DNA of 64,000 nucleotides, taken from Aphis gossypii (lineage: Eukaryota > Arthropoda > Insecta > Hemiptera > Aphididae). Location of the stretch: assembly GCF_020184175.1 (NCBI RefSeq), contig NC_065530.1, positions 56,583,260 through 56,647,259 on the forward strand, read 5' to 3'. Under the pieces are notes generated by a model. It saw only the letters and a program-made list of their open reading frames with translations, did not search any database and had not been told where the DNA came from. Positions 50,040 through 62,699 of this stretch are shown here, one piece after another. How positions within the stretch are numbered: the stretch's first letter is position 1; every line of letters begins with the position of its first letter. Made by a program: the position numbers and the translations under genes.

Positions 50040-50720
50040 TGTCTGAACGTTTTTTTTTTTGTCCGATTCAAAGCAAAATTCACACTTACATTCTTCGTAT
50101 TCGCGGTTGTCGAGATACGTAAGGCATATTTTGCGGAATAACTAGAAGTCGGACTGCAATTTCCTCCGTTCAAAAAAAAAAAACCACCCAGATACCACTA
50201 TATAATATAGCTATTATAGATATGCATATAAGTTATAATGCCTGTATATTATCGTCTTAGGAATTAGTTTCTGGCACACTAATTTCTGCGCTTCCGGCCG
50301 TCCGACGACCATAGATGCATGTAATAATAATAATACAATATAATATATTATACTATTTGTTATGATCGTCGCTGGTGTTCGCGCGTGCAGATTTCGAGCG
50401 CGCCACACACACAAATTTACGCTCTGCGTGCGTGTGGCCTCAAGATATTATATATTTTTGAAAGGACGGCGATCGATGGTCATCGGATGAGAACCAGTTG
50501 TGCTGCTGTTGTCGTTGTTGTTAGTGTTGTTGTTGTTGTTGTTAAGCTATGATATTTTAAGGTGCCTGGTTGTCTGGTCCGCACTTGATACATAATATAT
50601 TATACCAGTAATACCCGTCGCCGGGGCGCACCCATCAGGTCGGCTTTCAGCCCAACGAGAGAGAAAACATATCGCGACGTGTTCTCCATTCGAAATCGCA
50701 AATTTTATTATTATTATTAC
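50040..50720. other. CpG-containing patch with poly-T/poly-A and GTT repeat
   Basis: A T12-type run near 50049-50060 and an A12 run near 50172-50183 flank a short unique block. CpG-rich sequence follows at 50270-50700, with a GTT repeat. Short minus frames are not supported. Confidence 0.4.
50501..50543. repeat. GTT-type triplet repeat
   Basis: Imperfect GTT/GCT triplets over about 43 bases, with six perfect GTT units at the end. Confidence 0.85.
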
Positions 50721-53080
50721 TACTATTATAAGCGAACGAGTTCATCCGTCTTGAGAATATAACGTTTTTTTTATTTTTGTATTGTAAACAAAATAATATG
50801 TACCTACATCCGAATGTCTTACAAATTTCCCGTTGTATCCTAACGAATTCTTTTTTATGACTTAAATGTGTAATATATTGTGAAACTGTAAATTTTTTTG
50901 TATTTATACCATATACATACACTATGTATCTTATGATTTCATAAAATCGTCAAAAACGTACTGATCATAATATTAGAATTATTACAGTATTAATATTAGT
51001 AATAATATACCATAGGTAAGGGATGAGTAAATAAACAAGCTTAGATTTATATGAAATTGATTTGCAATTGCTGTAATATAATAAAGTTTGGAATAAACCA
51101 CTCTCTAAAAGCGTGAAATTTATGTGGACAATTCTCGTTTTTGTGTAGTTAAATGTGATAATAATATGATGCATTTCTTTCGTTGTCAAACTCAGCTCCT
51201 TCCCATTTTGCTATAAACCGTAAATCCACCTATAAAAGTGGTCTGTGTAAAAATTATCTTTCAACATTTTCCCAATAAATTGTGGTTTGTTTTTGTATTA
51301 TATATTTCTCTACTATACTTACTCTGTCAACTCTAAACAATTATTAGGTAGGCATCATAAAGTTGAATAAACATCTGTAGTTATATAAAATTAATTGTTT
51401 AGAATTGCTATGTTTTGTTCACTGCAATATATATCTATGACATATTTGGAATATGTTTTGCACTGTACACTTGTATTTTCTATTATAATTATTTATTATG
51501 CAAATATTATCATTATTAAATTGTTTTTAAACCATTTTTATATTTGATTTTTGAGTATTTGCATTGGTGCGATGTTCACTATAGGACTATATTAATTATG
51601 CCCCATAGGCCATAAGTCATTATATATTATTCAAACCAGTACCTACATGCGACTAATTAACTTGGGTTTATTATACAATTTTATTATGTTTTCATAAAAA
51701 TATTGATTAAAATATTTTATCTCTTTTTATATATTATATGTTCTCTGTCCATATAGATTATACACTTAAAATAATTTATCTATGGTAAAATAACTTATGA
51801 AAATCAATGCACTACTTATATTAGAAAGTTGATCGCATTTTTGTTTCAATTTGGTACACCCACATTGAAAAATTATTTTCTCTAACCTAATATTAAAGTG
51901 ACTATAACATAATATTATAGTAATATTTTATGGATTATGAAAAGTCCAATTTATTTTTAACAAATTCTTTGAATAATAAATTATTATTTCATTTTTTTAT
52001 GTAATTAATGATTATATAATAGGATTAATACTTTGATTATAATTTTATCGGCGTATTTATTTAACATTAATTTTATATGTGCATTATTTGTTTTGCGTAA
52101 CATATGACTAAATCTGAAATCTGCCCCAAATTGTTATAAATTATAATTGACGTACACCACATATTCTATAAACAAGTGGCAGCGTGATATTTTTATCTTA
52201 TGATGCTAAACAACAACGTATACGGAAAATATCTAGCAATCAAATAATATTTTGGCAACCAGACACAATTTTACGCATAAGTGTAGCATATGGTTCAGCA
52301 TAAAGGAATTGTTCAATTTTGGTTAACGTATCCATATACATGTGTTTTATGTTTCAAAAAAAAAAAAAAAATGTTATTTACTTCTTAAGAAATCGCACTC
52401 AATAAGTAGGTAGTACGTACACATGTGTCCGAAACCCAAATAATCGAATTGAAAAATTCTTTTATAGTGAGCTAACCCAAAAAAACATTATTCATGAATG
52501 TGTATAATGAGGCATTATTCATGGTGAACAGTTAATACCATGATATTATATAACGATAGGTAGTTTAATATTTTGAGAAATCATAGTGGATCAGTATATT
52601 AACTAAATATGTATTTAATATTTACTAACAACAATGTTTTGCTTCGAAGAGTTGAAGTAAAGCAACATGACAGTTAACCCATTAATAACGAAATAAACAT
52701 CTGAAACCCATTACGATTAAAATAACAAATGCGAACTCGTATTAATATATGCCATAATAATAATAATATTCCGATCGTTTATAAAAACAAAAGTGATATA
52801 TTACAGGTTCTAAAAAAATAAATAAATAATATTACCGTTTTACTATATATATCGATCATTAACATACACAATAATGTTTGTATAATAATACCTATGTACA
52901 CGTAGGTACAATTGATACGTATAATAAAGTATATTGTTTATAACAATAATTTTAATTTTTAATGTATTGCAATTAGTAGAAGTGGATATATTATAATAGT
53001 GCAAATATAACGCTATTGAAAATATCGTTTAATTATTATTCACGTTAATTAATCGTTGTACAATAATATAATTTTGTCAA
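50721..53080. other. AT-rich non-coding stretch
   Basis: No gene. A poly-A run lies near 52355-52370. Frames of 74-91 codons on the minus strand lack support. Confidence 0.5.
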
Positions 53081-54600
53081 CAGCTTTCCGAAGTAACATG
53101 CTAACCGATCGATTCGTCTATAGAACTACGAGTCGTAAAGATACTTCGTCAATCATAATAAAAATTTTTTTTCATTATCTACGCTTATTTTTAAGTTTTC
53201 TTATTCGTTTCGTCTGAGAACCACTGCGGCGTTGTACTAATTTTAAACGGATCTAGCTTTTTAAAATGACGAAACCTTCAACTCAATTTACTTACGTGCG
53301 TGTATACGTCCCTTCCCCGTTCGTTTTTCGTAAAAAAAAAAACTATATATAACATAATCTGTTGCTTGTGTTTAAGTTTCGATAGCGCGATGTTACCCTG
53401 CATAATTATTGTCTCTTATAATATTTATTTAACAAAGGTTAACTGTAACTATATATTATTAAACCATTATTATAATCTTATTATTTTTGACTTCTTATTG
53501 TCGTCACACTACTATAATATTATGTTTTTCTAACGTTCTATACCTACGAGCGGGCTACGTAATTATATTATTATGTGTTTTAGCCAATCGCGTCGTACAC
53601 GTCCGTATTGAGCAATGTTTTAATTAAACGTTCAATTATATTATTATATACACCTATATCGTCGTGATAAATGTAAAATAAATATATGTATTATTTTCGA
53701 GTGGTTGTAAGTCGCAACAGGGATAGCGTCGATGAGTACCTAAAACATCAGGTGCTTTCTGTACATAAATGTTTTAGATATTTTCGTCTAGTCTTATGAA
53801 CCTCTATACGTATCATGTTATTGCGCACCGCGCTAGGGGATTTCAGGTGCCTATAAAAAAAAAATTATCATATTATTCTATAGTTGGCAGTGTGTGTATT
53901 GTTGTAAAGTGTGTTTGCGTGCAAATCGAAGGAGTGTCTTGTGTGTACTGTATACAGTGTTCAGTGTGTGTAAATATATATTTGTATAATATACAAACCG
54001 GCCGCCATCATATATATGTGTGTGTGTAATATATACAGGCAGGGCCACCACACCCGGCAATTTATCAACGGGCCAAATGCACAATAATATACAACACTTG
54101 CTATATAATATTATTATTATTATATATATATATACTTGAGGTGTCTATTTATAGTTTGAGCGCGATTCCTCGTACAGCGTAGTAATATTCCGCAAGTATA
54201 TATAAAAAAAAAATAATAATACAATTAAATATATTGCAGCCGCGGTGTTCTTTTAAGGAAAAAATAAATTTATCGTTCGTGTTTTCAAACGATCTCGTCT
54301 TTTTCAAATCCCACGCGCTTCCACATATTTGCAGTATAGGTACACATCCTTCCCGGTATATATATATCGTGATACAGCCTGTGGGGATGTTTCGAGTCCA
54401 GTCTGCCTATGATATAATGTGTGTATATATATCATATAGGTATGTCGTGTATCTTTATTTTTCTTCTTCTTTTTTTTTTTTTTTGATCGCTCTGTCGCTC
54501 GCCGACCGTGAAATTTGGCACCGCGCGAGGTAAAAATCCGCTAAACGATAACCTCGCTTAAAAATAATAATAACACGTACCCTACCTATGCGCATAATAT
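53081..54600. other. Mixed-composition DNA with GT repeats and one doubtful exon
   Basis: CpG-containing patches lie at about 53090-53290, 53540-53620, 53700-53850 and 54150-54540. The frame from 54240 to 54529 is bounded by an acceptor (ATATTGCAG) and a donor (GAG|GTAAAA), but it runs through TA and T12 simple repeats, so I do not call it an exon. Confidence 0.35.
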
Positions 54601-56690
54601 TATAGACATACATAATACGTAGAGAGTCACTGTATACGCGCGTAAATTGTACGTTTTATTTATTATATCTTTTTGCGATTGCGTAGCTTACGTAACGGAA
54701 CCATGTACGAGTCCAAATGTGTTTACGGTTTGAATGTTATATACATAAAATATAATACAAGAATGTAATAGCTAAGAACATAAATATTATACTATTATTC
54801 CTTGTATAATTGCTATATTATTGTGATATTTGTACGCGATTATCGATTTTTATTTTCTTCGGTTACTTTTTTTTTATTTTGAAACCATAGCAATTAAAAA
54901 CAATCCTTATGTTCGTTTTATTATCAATAAAAAAATTTCGCTGAATATTTTTTTTATCTTCAAATATAATCTGGTATTCTGTGTTTATTAAAAAAAAAAA
55001 AGTTTAAAGCGAAATTTCATGATCAAACAAAGGTTATCGTATCTTATCGGCTTTTAAAAGTTGCGTGTTAAATTATACGTGTTTAAAAGACAGTTTCACG
55101 TCATAATAATAATAATATGTATTCGACAAACTGCATGTCTGCATTATGAATTACTATCTCTATTCCGAAACCGTTTTTTGTTATTTTTAAATAAATATTT
55201 CTTGTTCTTACGGCACCTATATCTGATCAAATATACGGGTTAAAAACAAAGAGGTACTTTTATTGTATTTCTGCCATGTCGTATTCGCACGCATCACTCT
55301 GTATATTATATATTATATTATACGCATATTTATATCTAAATAAAGTGATTAAAAAAGAAAACATTAACAAATCTGTTTAATTTATGGTTTTTATATTATA
55401 TACTTTATCCAACTCCAACAAACATATTATAGTATGTCTGTATTCATTTTATATTTATTATACAACGATAAAGTTTGATAAATGCATGCTCACAATGCAT
55501 GAATACTTAAATACTTTTCTTGGACTTTCAAAATTTAACAAATAACACCTATTTATATTATTGCATATTTATTTATTTTTTATTTTATAATTTTCCGAGA
55601 GTTTTAACCATTTAGATGCCCGCATCATATAAATTATATAGTTCAAAAACAATTACAAACAATAGTGTAATTTAAACTTTATTTATAACACTCTATTAAA
55701 ATTTAATAAAAATATGTATACAATATTTCATTACATAAATTATTTTTTCCATAAAACAATGTTATCTGAAAAAATAAACCTCTACGCATGGCTTTACCTA
55801 GATCTTTCGCATATTATATTGCCTAAATATCACAGCAATTCAAATATAATTGTACCAAATCCATAAAATAAAGTTCAATTGTTGCTTGTTTTATCAATTA
55901 TGAAACGCGTGTATTGAATAACCAAAATTTTATATTGTCAGTATTTAGAATAAAATATTTTCTTTTGGCTAATTATAGGTCGAATCCTCTCATGGAATCA
56001 AAATATACAATAATATTATTAGCACTCGGTTTGTCACATTTAACTTTGTCTGGTAAAAAATTTAGGTTCCCGGTATATTGTTTTCTAAAACAATTAATAT
56101 ACAATCAACAAATAATAACTTTTCTCAAAATTTACACCAGAATGTGTCTTATAATTTATTTCATTTTTACTTACATTATATAGGTTATAGGTATTACGAA
56201 TTATAATATAATATATTTTATAAATATAATTATCTGAAATAATATTTTCATAATACTCAACTATTCTTTGTATCGATTAATTATTCTCACTATTTATATT
56301 ATGATTATATTGTTTTAAATAATAATAATAATAATATGGTGTTAAACGAGCGTGATCTACCGACAAACGATAATCTACGATAGTGCCGATAGCTTATTAA
56401 TAATAATAATAATATATGAGACCTATTGTAATACAATGATTAATATATGGTTTTGTTAATTTGATTATCTGAGGAAATTAAAAAAAAATCTATCGATTAT
56501 GTTAAATTATTCAACTAATTTTTAAATGTTTACCGTAATCGTGGCCCACGGCTCTTCTGTAAAGTTTTATAATAACTCTGATTTTTTTCTTCTTAGTTCT
56601 TAATATGTTGCTATATTAACTGGAAGTAGTCATAATCTGGTCTATAATTTGGTCGCCCTTAAAAGTATCATAATTGTTTCTATCGTATCA
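54601..56690. other. AT-rich non-coding stretch
   Basis: No gene or paired repeats recognised. AAT triplets occur near 56319-56336. Confidence 0.5.
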
Positions 56691-56700
56691 AGAGGGATGG

Positions 56701-56828
56701 CAGTATCTTTTTCTCTATAGGTAAGTCTCACAAGTCCAAAAAGAGAAACCGTTCGTGACCGGGTTTGAATTGATGACGTTGCGCATCGGCACTACAATCG
56801 CATTAATCCACTCGGCCACTCCGTTTCT
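56701..56828 (-). mobile_element. tRNA-Ser/Leu-like SINE
   Basis: On the minus strand, GGAGTGGCCGAGTGGATTAA carries a perfect A-box (TGGCCGAGTGG, plus coordinates 56808-56818), typical of tRNA-Ser and tRNA-Leu. About 37 bases later lies the B-box AATTCAAACCC (56761-56771). The anticodon arm and acceptor stem are not convincingly paired, so this is a tRNA-derived retroposon head and not a working tRNA. A non-tRNA tail follows towards 56701; its end and target duplications are unclear. Confidence 0.7.
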
Positions 56829-56839
56829 GGTAATGGTCA

Positions 56840-59160
56840 ACTGTATAGAACGTCAATTTTTTTCACGTATAGAGAAATTTACTTCTTAAAATAAAATATG
56901 GAAGAAACCTACGAATATTTTATCTGTCATAAAATGGGAGTTAGTATTATACTATATATGCGTGGTACACCGATGTGATGTGATGTGATTTTACGCTGTA
57001 TATTATTAACTATAATTTATTCGGAAAACTGTAGATCGTTTAATGCTTAGAAGCAGCTTGCTATCACTCTTGGGATTCTATAATCTATATTATATTAAAA
57101 TGTATAGTAAAATATATTTTTAAATATTTAATTGCCCTAGAGAAAACATTCTTTTGGCTTCCCGTCTAGTGGTGACTTTTGATTAAAATTAAAAGTTTTA
57201 TTGGGTTTTACCACAATTTTCACTTTTATTTTCTTCCCTCAACTAAGTAATATAATGTAGTATATATGTTCTATTATTTATACGGGTTCGGGTTGTAATT
57301 ACTATCAATATCATAACCAAATTTATTATACATGTATTGCTGTTTAGATTGATTGCTTTTATGGCGCTTAGTCGTAGGTCTTTGAACAGAATGTTCGTAA
57401 GTTCTTTCCTCTCTTCCACTCCGGCTATGTTTTCGCTATGCAAACAGCACTAATTATTAACTCTTGTCAGACATATTGAAGTAATTCTAAGTTGACCAAA
57501 GTCAATTTTTTTTTGGTAAACACAGAAATGCTAACACACCGCATGTATATATTGGCAAATTAACTTTAACTAATAAGGGTTTTTATAGTCGAGCTGTGTC
57601 AACAAAATGTCTTAATAATTTAGCTAGCAACAAAACAAACTATAAATTTCCTTCGGCTTGATCAAAAAATAAAACTGGGCGTTGTCTAAGTAGAATTTTG
57701 ATGACTATTACCTACTTAAATTAATATATGTTTGAAGTTCCAGCCATAATAATATAAACTATATTATCATAGGATATAGAGTATTCGATGCGGTTTTTAT
57801 GATATGAACAATCTATCGACATTTTACAAATCATGTACCTAATACTGAAGTAAATAATACTAAAATAAGATACCTAAGTATAATATGTACATTTATCAAA
57901 TATATTATATAGCTACTACATCAATTTTATTTAAAACATTCGGGTTTATCATTTAACTGTAGGGAAATTGTTTTTATGTTTAAACAGAAATCACCGAGAA
58001 AATAATTAATAATTACGAATCAAAAACGATGTTTCAATAAATATCATAATATTTTTATACTTCAATGAAAAAATAATAATAATTTTGATGAATCTGACTC
58101 CTGGAAACTGTTATGTATAACTATTATAATTGGGGTTCCTGTTTTTTGGTAATCACCCACACCTGTCATCTTGTATCATCTTATACACCAACTTTTAAAC
58201 ATTTAAAAATACCAAGCTATTGTCTAATAATTACGATAGAATATTTTATTTATTATATTGTACAATATTATGGACTTAGTATATTATACTGTTTTTATTA
58301 ACACCACAGAATAAAAGGCATCTCATTTATTATTTGTTACTACTTAGTACTTGCAGCTGTATAGACTATAGACTATATAGAGATGGAGTACAAAAATATA
58401 AATCTAAAAAAGCAGATTATTTACTTGCATTACATATACAATATACATATTATAATAAATTATATTATAGGTACTATGTTACTGCATGTTTCATGTACAC
58501 TAATTTGCTTTTCTCTATTTACGTACAATAAACGATTAGGTAATAATTTATCTATAAAATATCAAAATATTGCCAATATGATATTTATGTAAGTAGTCTT
58601 GATGCTTATATCAAATAAGTTCCATTTAAATTATGATGGGCAATTTAAACGCTTTAGTATTGTATATTACATATTATTATTATTTAGTTTGGTATTAAAT
58701 ACAATGCACTTATGTGTTGTGTATATAAATTATATTATATATTGTTTCATTCAACTTGTATTTAACTATTATCGCTTCAATTATAACTTATTAAAGTCGT
58801 TTAATTATATTATGCAAATAATTCTTGAACTTATGTTATTATTATTATAAAATGTCGGTTCTACAAAGGCGGGCGTGAAATACAAAATAACCATTTTTTC
58901 CCCTCTTGTATAGGTGATATAATATAATATTTTATATTATTATATTATATTATATTACATTTTATATACGTACACCTATAATATTATCATAATTACATCG
59001 GCTATTTAAACGATATGTATCATGTATGTATGACTGTGTATCTTTAACCTACGTGGGCAACATAAAGGATACCTACTTTAGTACTTTGTTTTCTGTTGTG
59101 GTGTACCTATTAACGTATTTATGTTACGACACGATATGTTTATATTATTATTATTATAAT
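56840..59160. other. AT-rich non-coding stretch
   Basis: No gene recognised. TGATG repeats three times near 56971-56987. Small frames at 57243-57443 and 58113-58850 are typical AT-rich frames. Confidence 0.5.
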
Positions 59161-59164
59161 GCAG

Positions 59165-59241
59165 GTTTAACTGGAAGAGGTCGTAATAACATGTTCCGCG
59201 GGCCTAATGCGACGTACGTTTTATGCGAATTATGTGCTTAG
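59165..59241 (+). CDS. Candidate terminal exon of a small secreted-protein gene
   Basis: An acceptor (ATTATTATAATGCAG, ending 59164) opens a frame reading LTGRGRNNMFRGPNATYVLC then ELCA and TAG at 59239-59241. The exon enters with two bases to complete a codon, fitting the phase-1 donor at 44315 (G plus GT gives Gly). AATAAA lies 12 bases after the stop. The exon has CpG-rich, coding-like sequence in an AT-rich setting and two cysteines at the C end. The implied intron is 14.8 kb. No family is recognised; chance remains possible. Confidence 0.3.
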
Positions 59242-59253
59242 TGTACACAAATT

Positions 59254-59259
59254 AATAAA
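59254..59259 (+). terminator. Candidate poly(A) signal AATAAA
   Basis: AATAAA follows the stop of the candidate terminal exon by 12 bases, with a T/G-rich stretch behind it. Such hexamers are common in AT-rich DNA, so it supports the exon only weakly. Confidence 0.25.
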
Positions 59260-59281
59260 ATATATATTTGTATGTATATAT

Positions 59282-59420
59282 AGTAGCCGCCCGGGACCCC
59301 CGGTACTATAAAAAGTACGAAAAACGACCGAGCGTTATAAAAACACACGTCGCACGAATGCGTATTTTGACCGTCGCGATAAACGATGACATTTTCAAAC
59401 ACATAATTTTAATGCGACAA
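59282..59420 (+). promoter_or_regulatory. Candidate TATA promoter in a GC-rich patch
   Basis: A GC-rich block (GCCGCCCGGGACCCCCGG) precedes CTATAAAAAG at 59306-59315, an excellent TATA-box match, itself framed by GTAC on both sides. CpG-rich DNA follows to about 59395. A start site would be expected near 59340. No open frame of note follows, so any transcript might be non-coding. Confidence 0.3.
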
Positions 59421-62100
59421 ATGTGTTTTTAATTTCCCTCGATATTCTACCCTGAAATAGTCTGCCCGTGTATAGGTAATTATATATAGGTTTATTTTGG
59501 TAAACTACTTTTAACATTTCATTTCCATTAGTCATAATTACGAAAAAAAATATGATAGTTTATAACTTTTAAATAAAGTGAACAGCATGTAATAGTATAG
59601 ACAGTATAGTACTTACTTTTATAGTACTCGGCAGTATGTTCTAGAAAATTAACTATTTGTTTTAGAGTTTACTGCAGCGACAATAAAAAGAATCGCACTC
59701 GAAAATTTCAATTGAAAATTATATTTTACTATCAAATTATTACAACATACTGTATAAAAACGTGTTGTAATAATATGATTTAGAAATATATGGTTTTAGT
59801 ACCATCTTTCACTTGAGTAATCGCATATATAATATTATAATAAAAACATACAATGCATATAGCTTATTTATTAAATCAAAGTTAAATGATTTCAAGTGTA
59901 ATTTTGTTGTCTGCATACTTAAAATCTGATCTTTAAATTATTCCTACTTAAAACTAGTGCATAATTATAAATGTCATTACTCTTTGTATTTTATAAATTG
60001 TACTACTTTTTTGGTTTTTACTTTGACACATAATACAGTTTATCAATTTTTACAGTTTTTTAGAAAAATTGTGTTACCACCAAAGTTTAACCCATGTTCA
60101 AGTCTCAATCAATTGGATATAATTATTTAAGCACACTCGAAATTCTGAAATATTTGAATAACTATAGACTTGCTAATGAATTATAATGTAAAACTACTAA
60201 TAGCTACTTTGCACATTTTGGAAACTAATCGAGCAAGTAAAATTTCATTATATTTATATTAATAGCATTATATCGGAGGTAGTTATAACTAATGGATATT
60301 TTCTAAGTTCATCAAACTTCGTAAACTTATAAAAATAGACATTCCATTTTTAAATTTAATTTACATTTGTTTACAAACCATAACTATTGCCACTATATAA
60401 CTGGTCTTTAAAATGAAGTGTTTTTTTTTTTATATTTAAACTAGGTACGATTAAAATTTATTTAATATTGCAATTATATACAACTAATATGCATAATAAT
60501 ATAATTTAATTAAACTTAAATTTATACAAATTATATGTCTCAACTTTAAAGTAAAATTACACCAATGACTAATTTCTAAGCTTCAGATGAAACTGAAAAT
60601 TATTAATACATACGAAATTGATAAGTATTTTCGAGAAATTGTTATAATTTTAAATAAGATAAATTATATCGCTACTAATTATTCCACAATTATATAAAAA
60701 CGGTAACTAATCTTAATGAAATATTTTTAATATCTATGTAATTTGCTGAATGGTAAACTTCGATTGCGCCAAACATTTACAAATAAATCCTATACAATAT
60801 ACTCTCATAAACATGTTAATCTGAGTGATATTCATTGACATAATTGTACTAAATTTGTCAAAACCTATCATTAAATGATAAATAAGTTAATTGTACAAAA
60901 TGATAATATCTTTGTAGATATATGTATTTATGTATACAATAATATTTACCAAGTAAATACTAAATTTTAGTTGAATTTAATATTATTTCTGACTCATAAT
61001 TCAAATACATTTTGTTTTAGCTGGTTATAATAATTGGTCAGATGTAAATTCGTGAACGGAATACAAACAAATTCTTAGTCATTTATTAGTATAAATTTAT
61101 GGAATTATTTTTAATTGACCTTAAAGGATTTTCTGTGTTAATTGTTAAGTTATAGTATTACCTATTATAATTTGTTTGTAATTGCTATGTAGTTATCACA
61201 GTGACACTGTAGCAACTAATGAAACAAAATGTGTTTATTTTTCAAGCCATAAATAATTTTAAAATTGTGCGTTTTTTTGAATGTTCAATACAACAATACT
61301 AAACCTACATATAATATGTACATTATTTTCATAGATAGAAACTATTATTACAATTCTAGTCCAACCAAAGACCAAACTACCAAAGTATATTTACAGGTAC
61401 TTAAGCAGCAGCTTGTATAATTTACGTATTTTCTCGTAATATTTTTTATTTACCTAATTGTTTTTTTCTTGTCTGTCAACTCGCAGATTATACATTATTA
61501 AATCAGTACTTTAGCGTTGTTGTCTATGCTGTTATAATGCTATATTTTAAAGGACTATAGAACTTTCTTCGATGTATTCGAGAGAGTATAATATTATATA
61601 TTATAGTGAATATAGGTACGCGTAGATACCTATTCGACGTTTTCATTAGTGAAATCTATTGTTATGCCCTTGTAATTTCACAATTTCGATGTATATATTT
61701 TTATGTATATAAAAAAACCATCAACGATAATGCTCCACTCCTATGTATAATATTATTTAGAACTATACACTATACGTGTTGATTTAAAACGAGAAAAAAT
61801 ACGTAGATTAGAGAAATCGTATAGGTATGAGCTAGACAAGAAATAAACAGAAATATAAGGAAAAATATTAAATACTAATATGTTTTAATATAAGAATTAA
61901 GTACACTAATTTATACAGATATATCGGATAACGCGTTTCCTTTTAGAAGCAGCTCACTGCATTTTATTGCGTTATAATTAATAAAATCTCGCGCGAGAAA
62001 AATAATACATTGAACTCGATTGCGATCAAATTTTGCTATGCGAGTGTATAAAACGTAATATGCGTGTGGTGTGTGTACATTCTTTAGTTTGGGACAAAGT
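59421..62100. other. AT-rich non-coding stretch
   Basis: No gene, tRNA box or paired terminal repeat was recognised. Confidence 0.55.
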
Positions 62101-62115
62101 AATTCTGACTAATCA

Positions 62116-62137
62116 ATATATATATATATATATATAT
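62116..62137. repeat. AT dinucleotide microsatellite
   Basis: Eleven AT units. Confidence 0.9.
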
Positions 62138-62571
62138 GTAGAATATGTATATATTATTATTATTATTATGATACCGAGCGTTTTGTTCAATTGTCTCGAT
62201 GAATAACAGCGGAGGCATCCAATTGACTGTAGCACTACAAATGCTGTCGACAGTGGGTGATGACGGAGATATACGTCGTCGTCGTCACAATCGTAATTAC
62301 AATAATATGTGTAGTTTCTAAAAAATAAAAAATAAATTAAAAATCGTGTAGTACGAATGTAATATATTATATATATTTCAAAATTTACGGACCTCGCCCA
62401 ATTATTATTATGTGACTGCTACTAACGCTCTCGCCACACACAAAAAAAAAGTCCTGTATACATTCCATAATATACTATTATAATAACACTATAATATAAT
62501 ATTATAGGCGGCGTTCTTGTATCTGCTCGTTTATCTAAAATTCGTTGATAACTAGGAAGAGAGTGAAGCAA

Positions 62572-62668
62572 CAGCAGTAGTAGTAATAGTAGTAGTAGCA
62601 GTAGTAGTAGTAGTAGTAGTAGTAGTTTTAGTTGTAGTAGTTGTTGTAGTAGTACTAAGTAGTAGCAG
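62572..62668. repeat. TAG (GTA) trinucleotide microsatellite
   Basis: About 97 bases of TAG/CAG/TTG triplets, with a core of nine or more perfect TAG units near 62600-62626. On the minus strand it reads as poly-leucine, which explains the 86-codon frame at 62422-62682; that frame is not a gene. Confidence 0.92.
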
Positions 62669-62699
62669 AGCTGATAGGTCACGACCTTTGTTAAATGGT

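Noticed and set aside
54240..54529. Splice-bounded 290-nt open segment (acceptor ATATTGCAG, donor GAG|GTAAAA)
   Set aside because: The frame is open only because it runs through ATATAT and T12 tracts. The translated YIYIVI and SSSFFFFF runs are simple-repeat products.
62422..62682. Poly-leucine open frame on the minus strand
   Set aside because: It is the translation of the TAG microsatellite.
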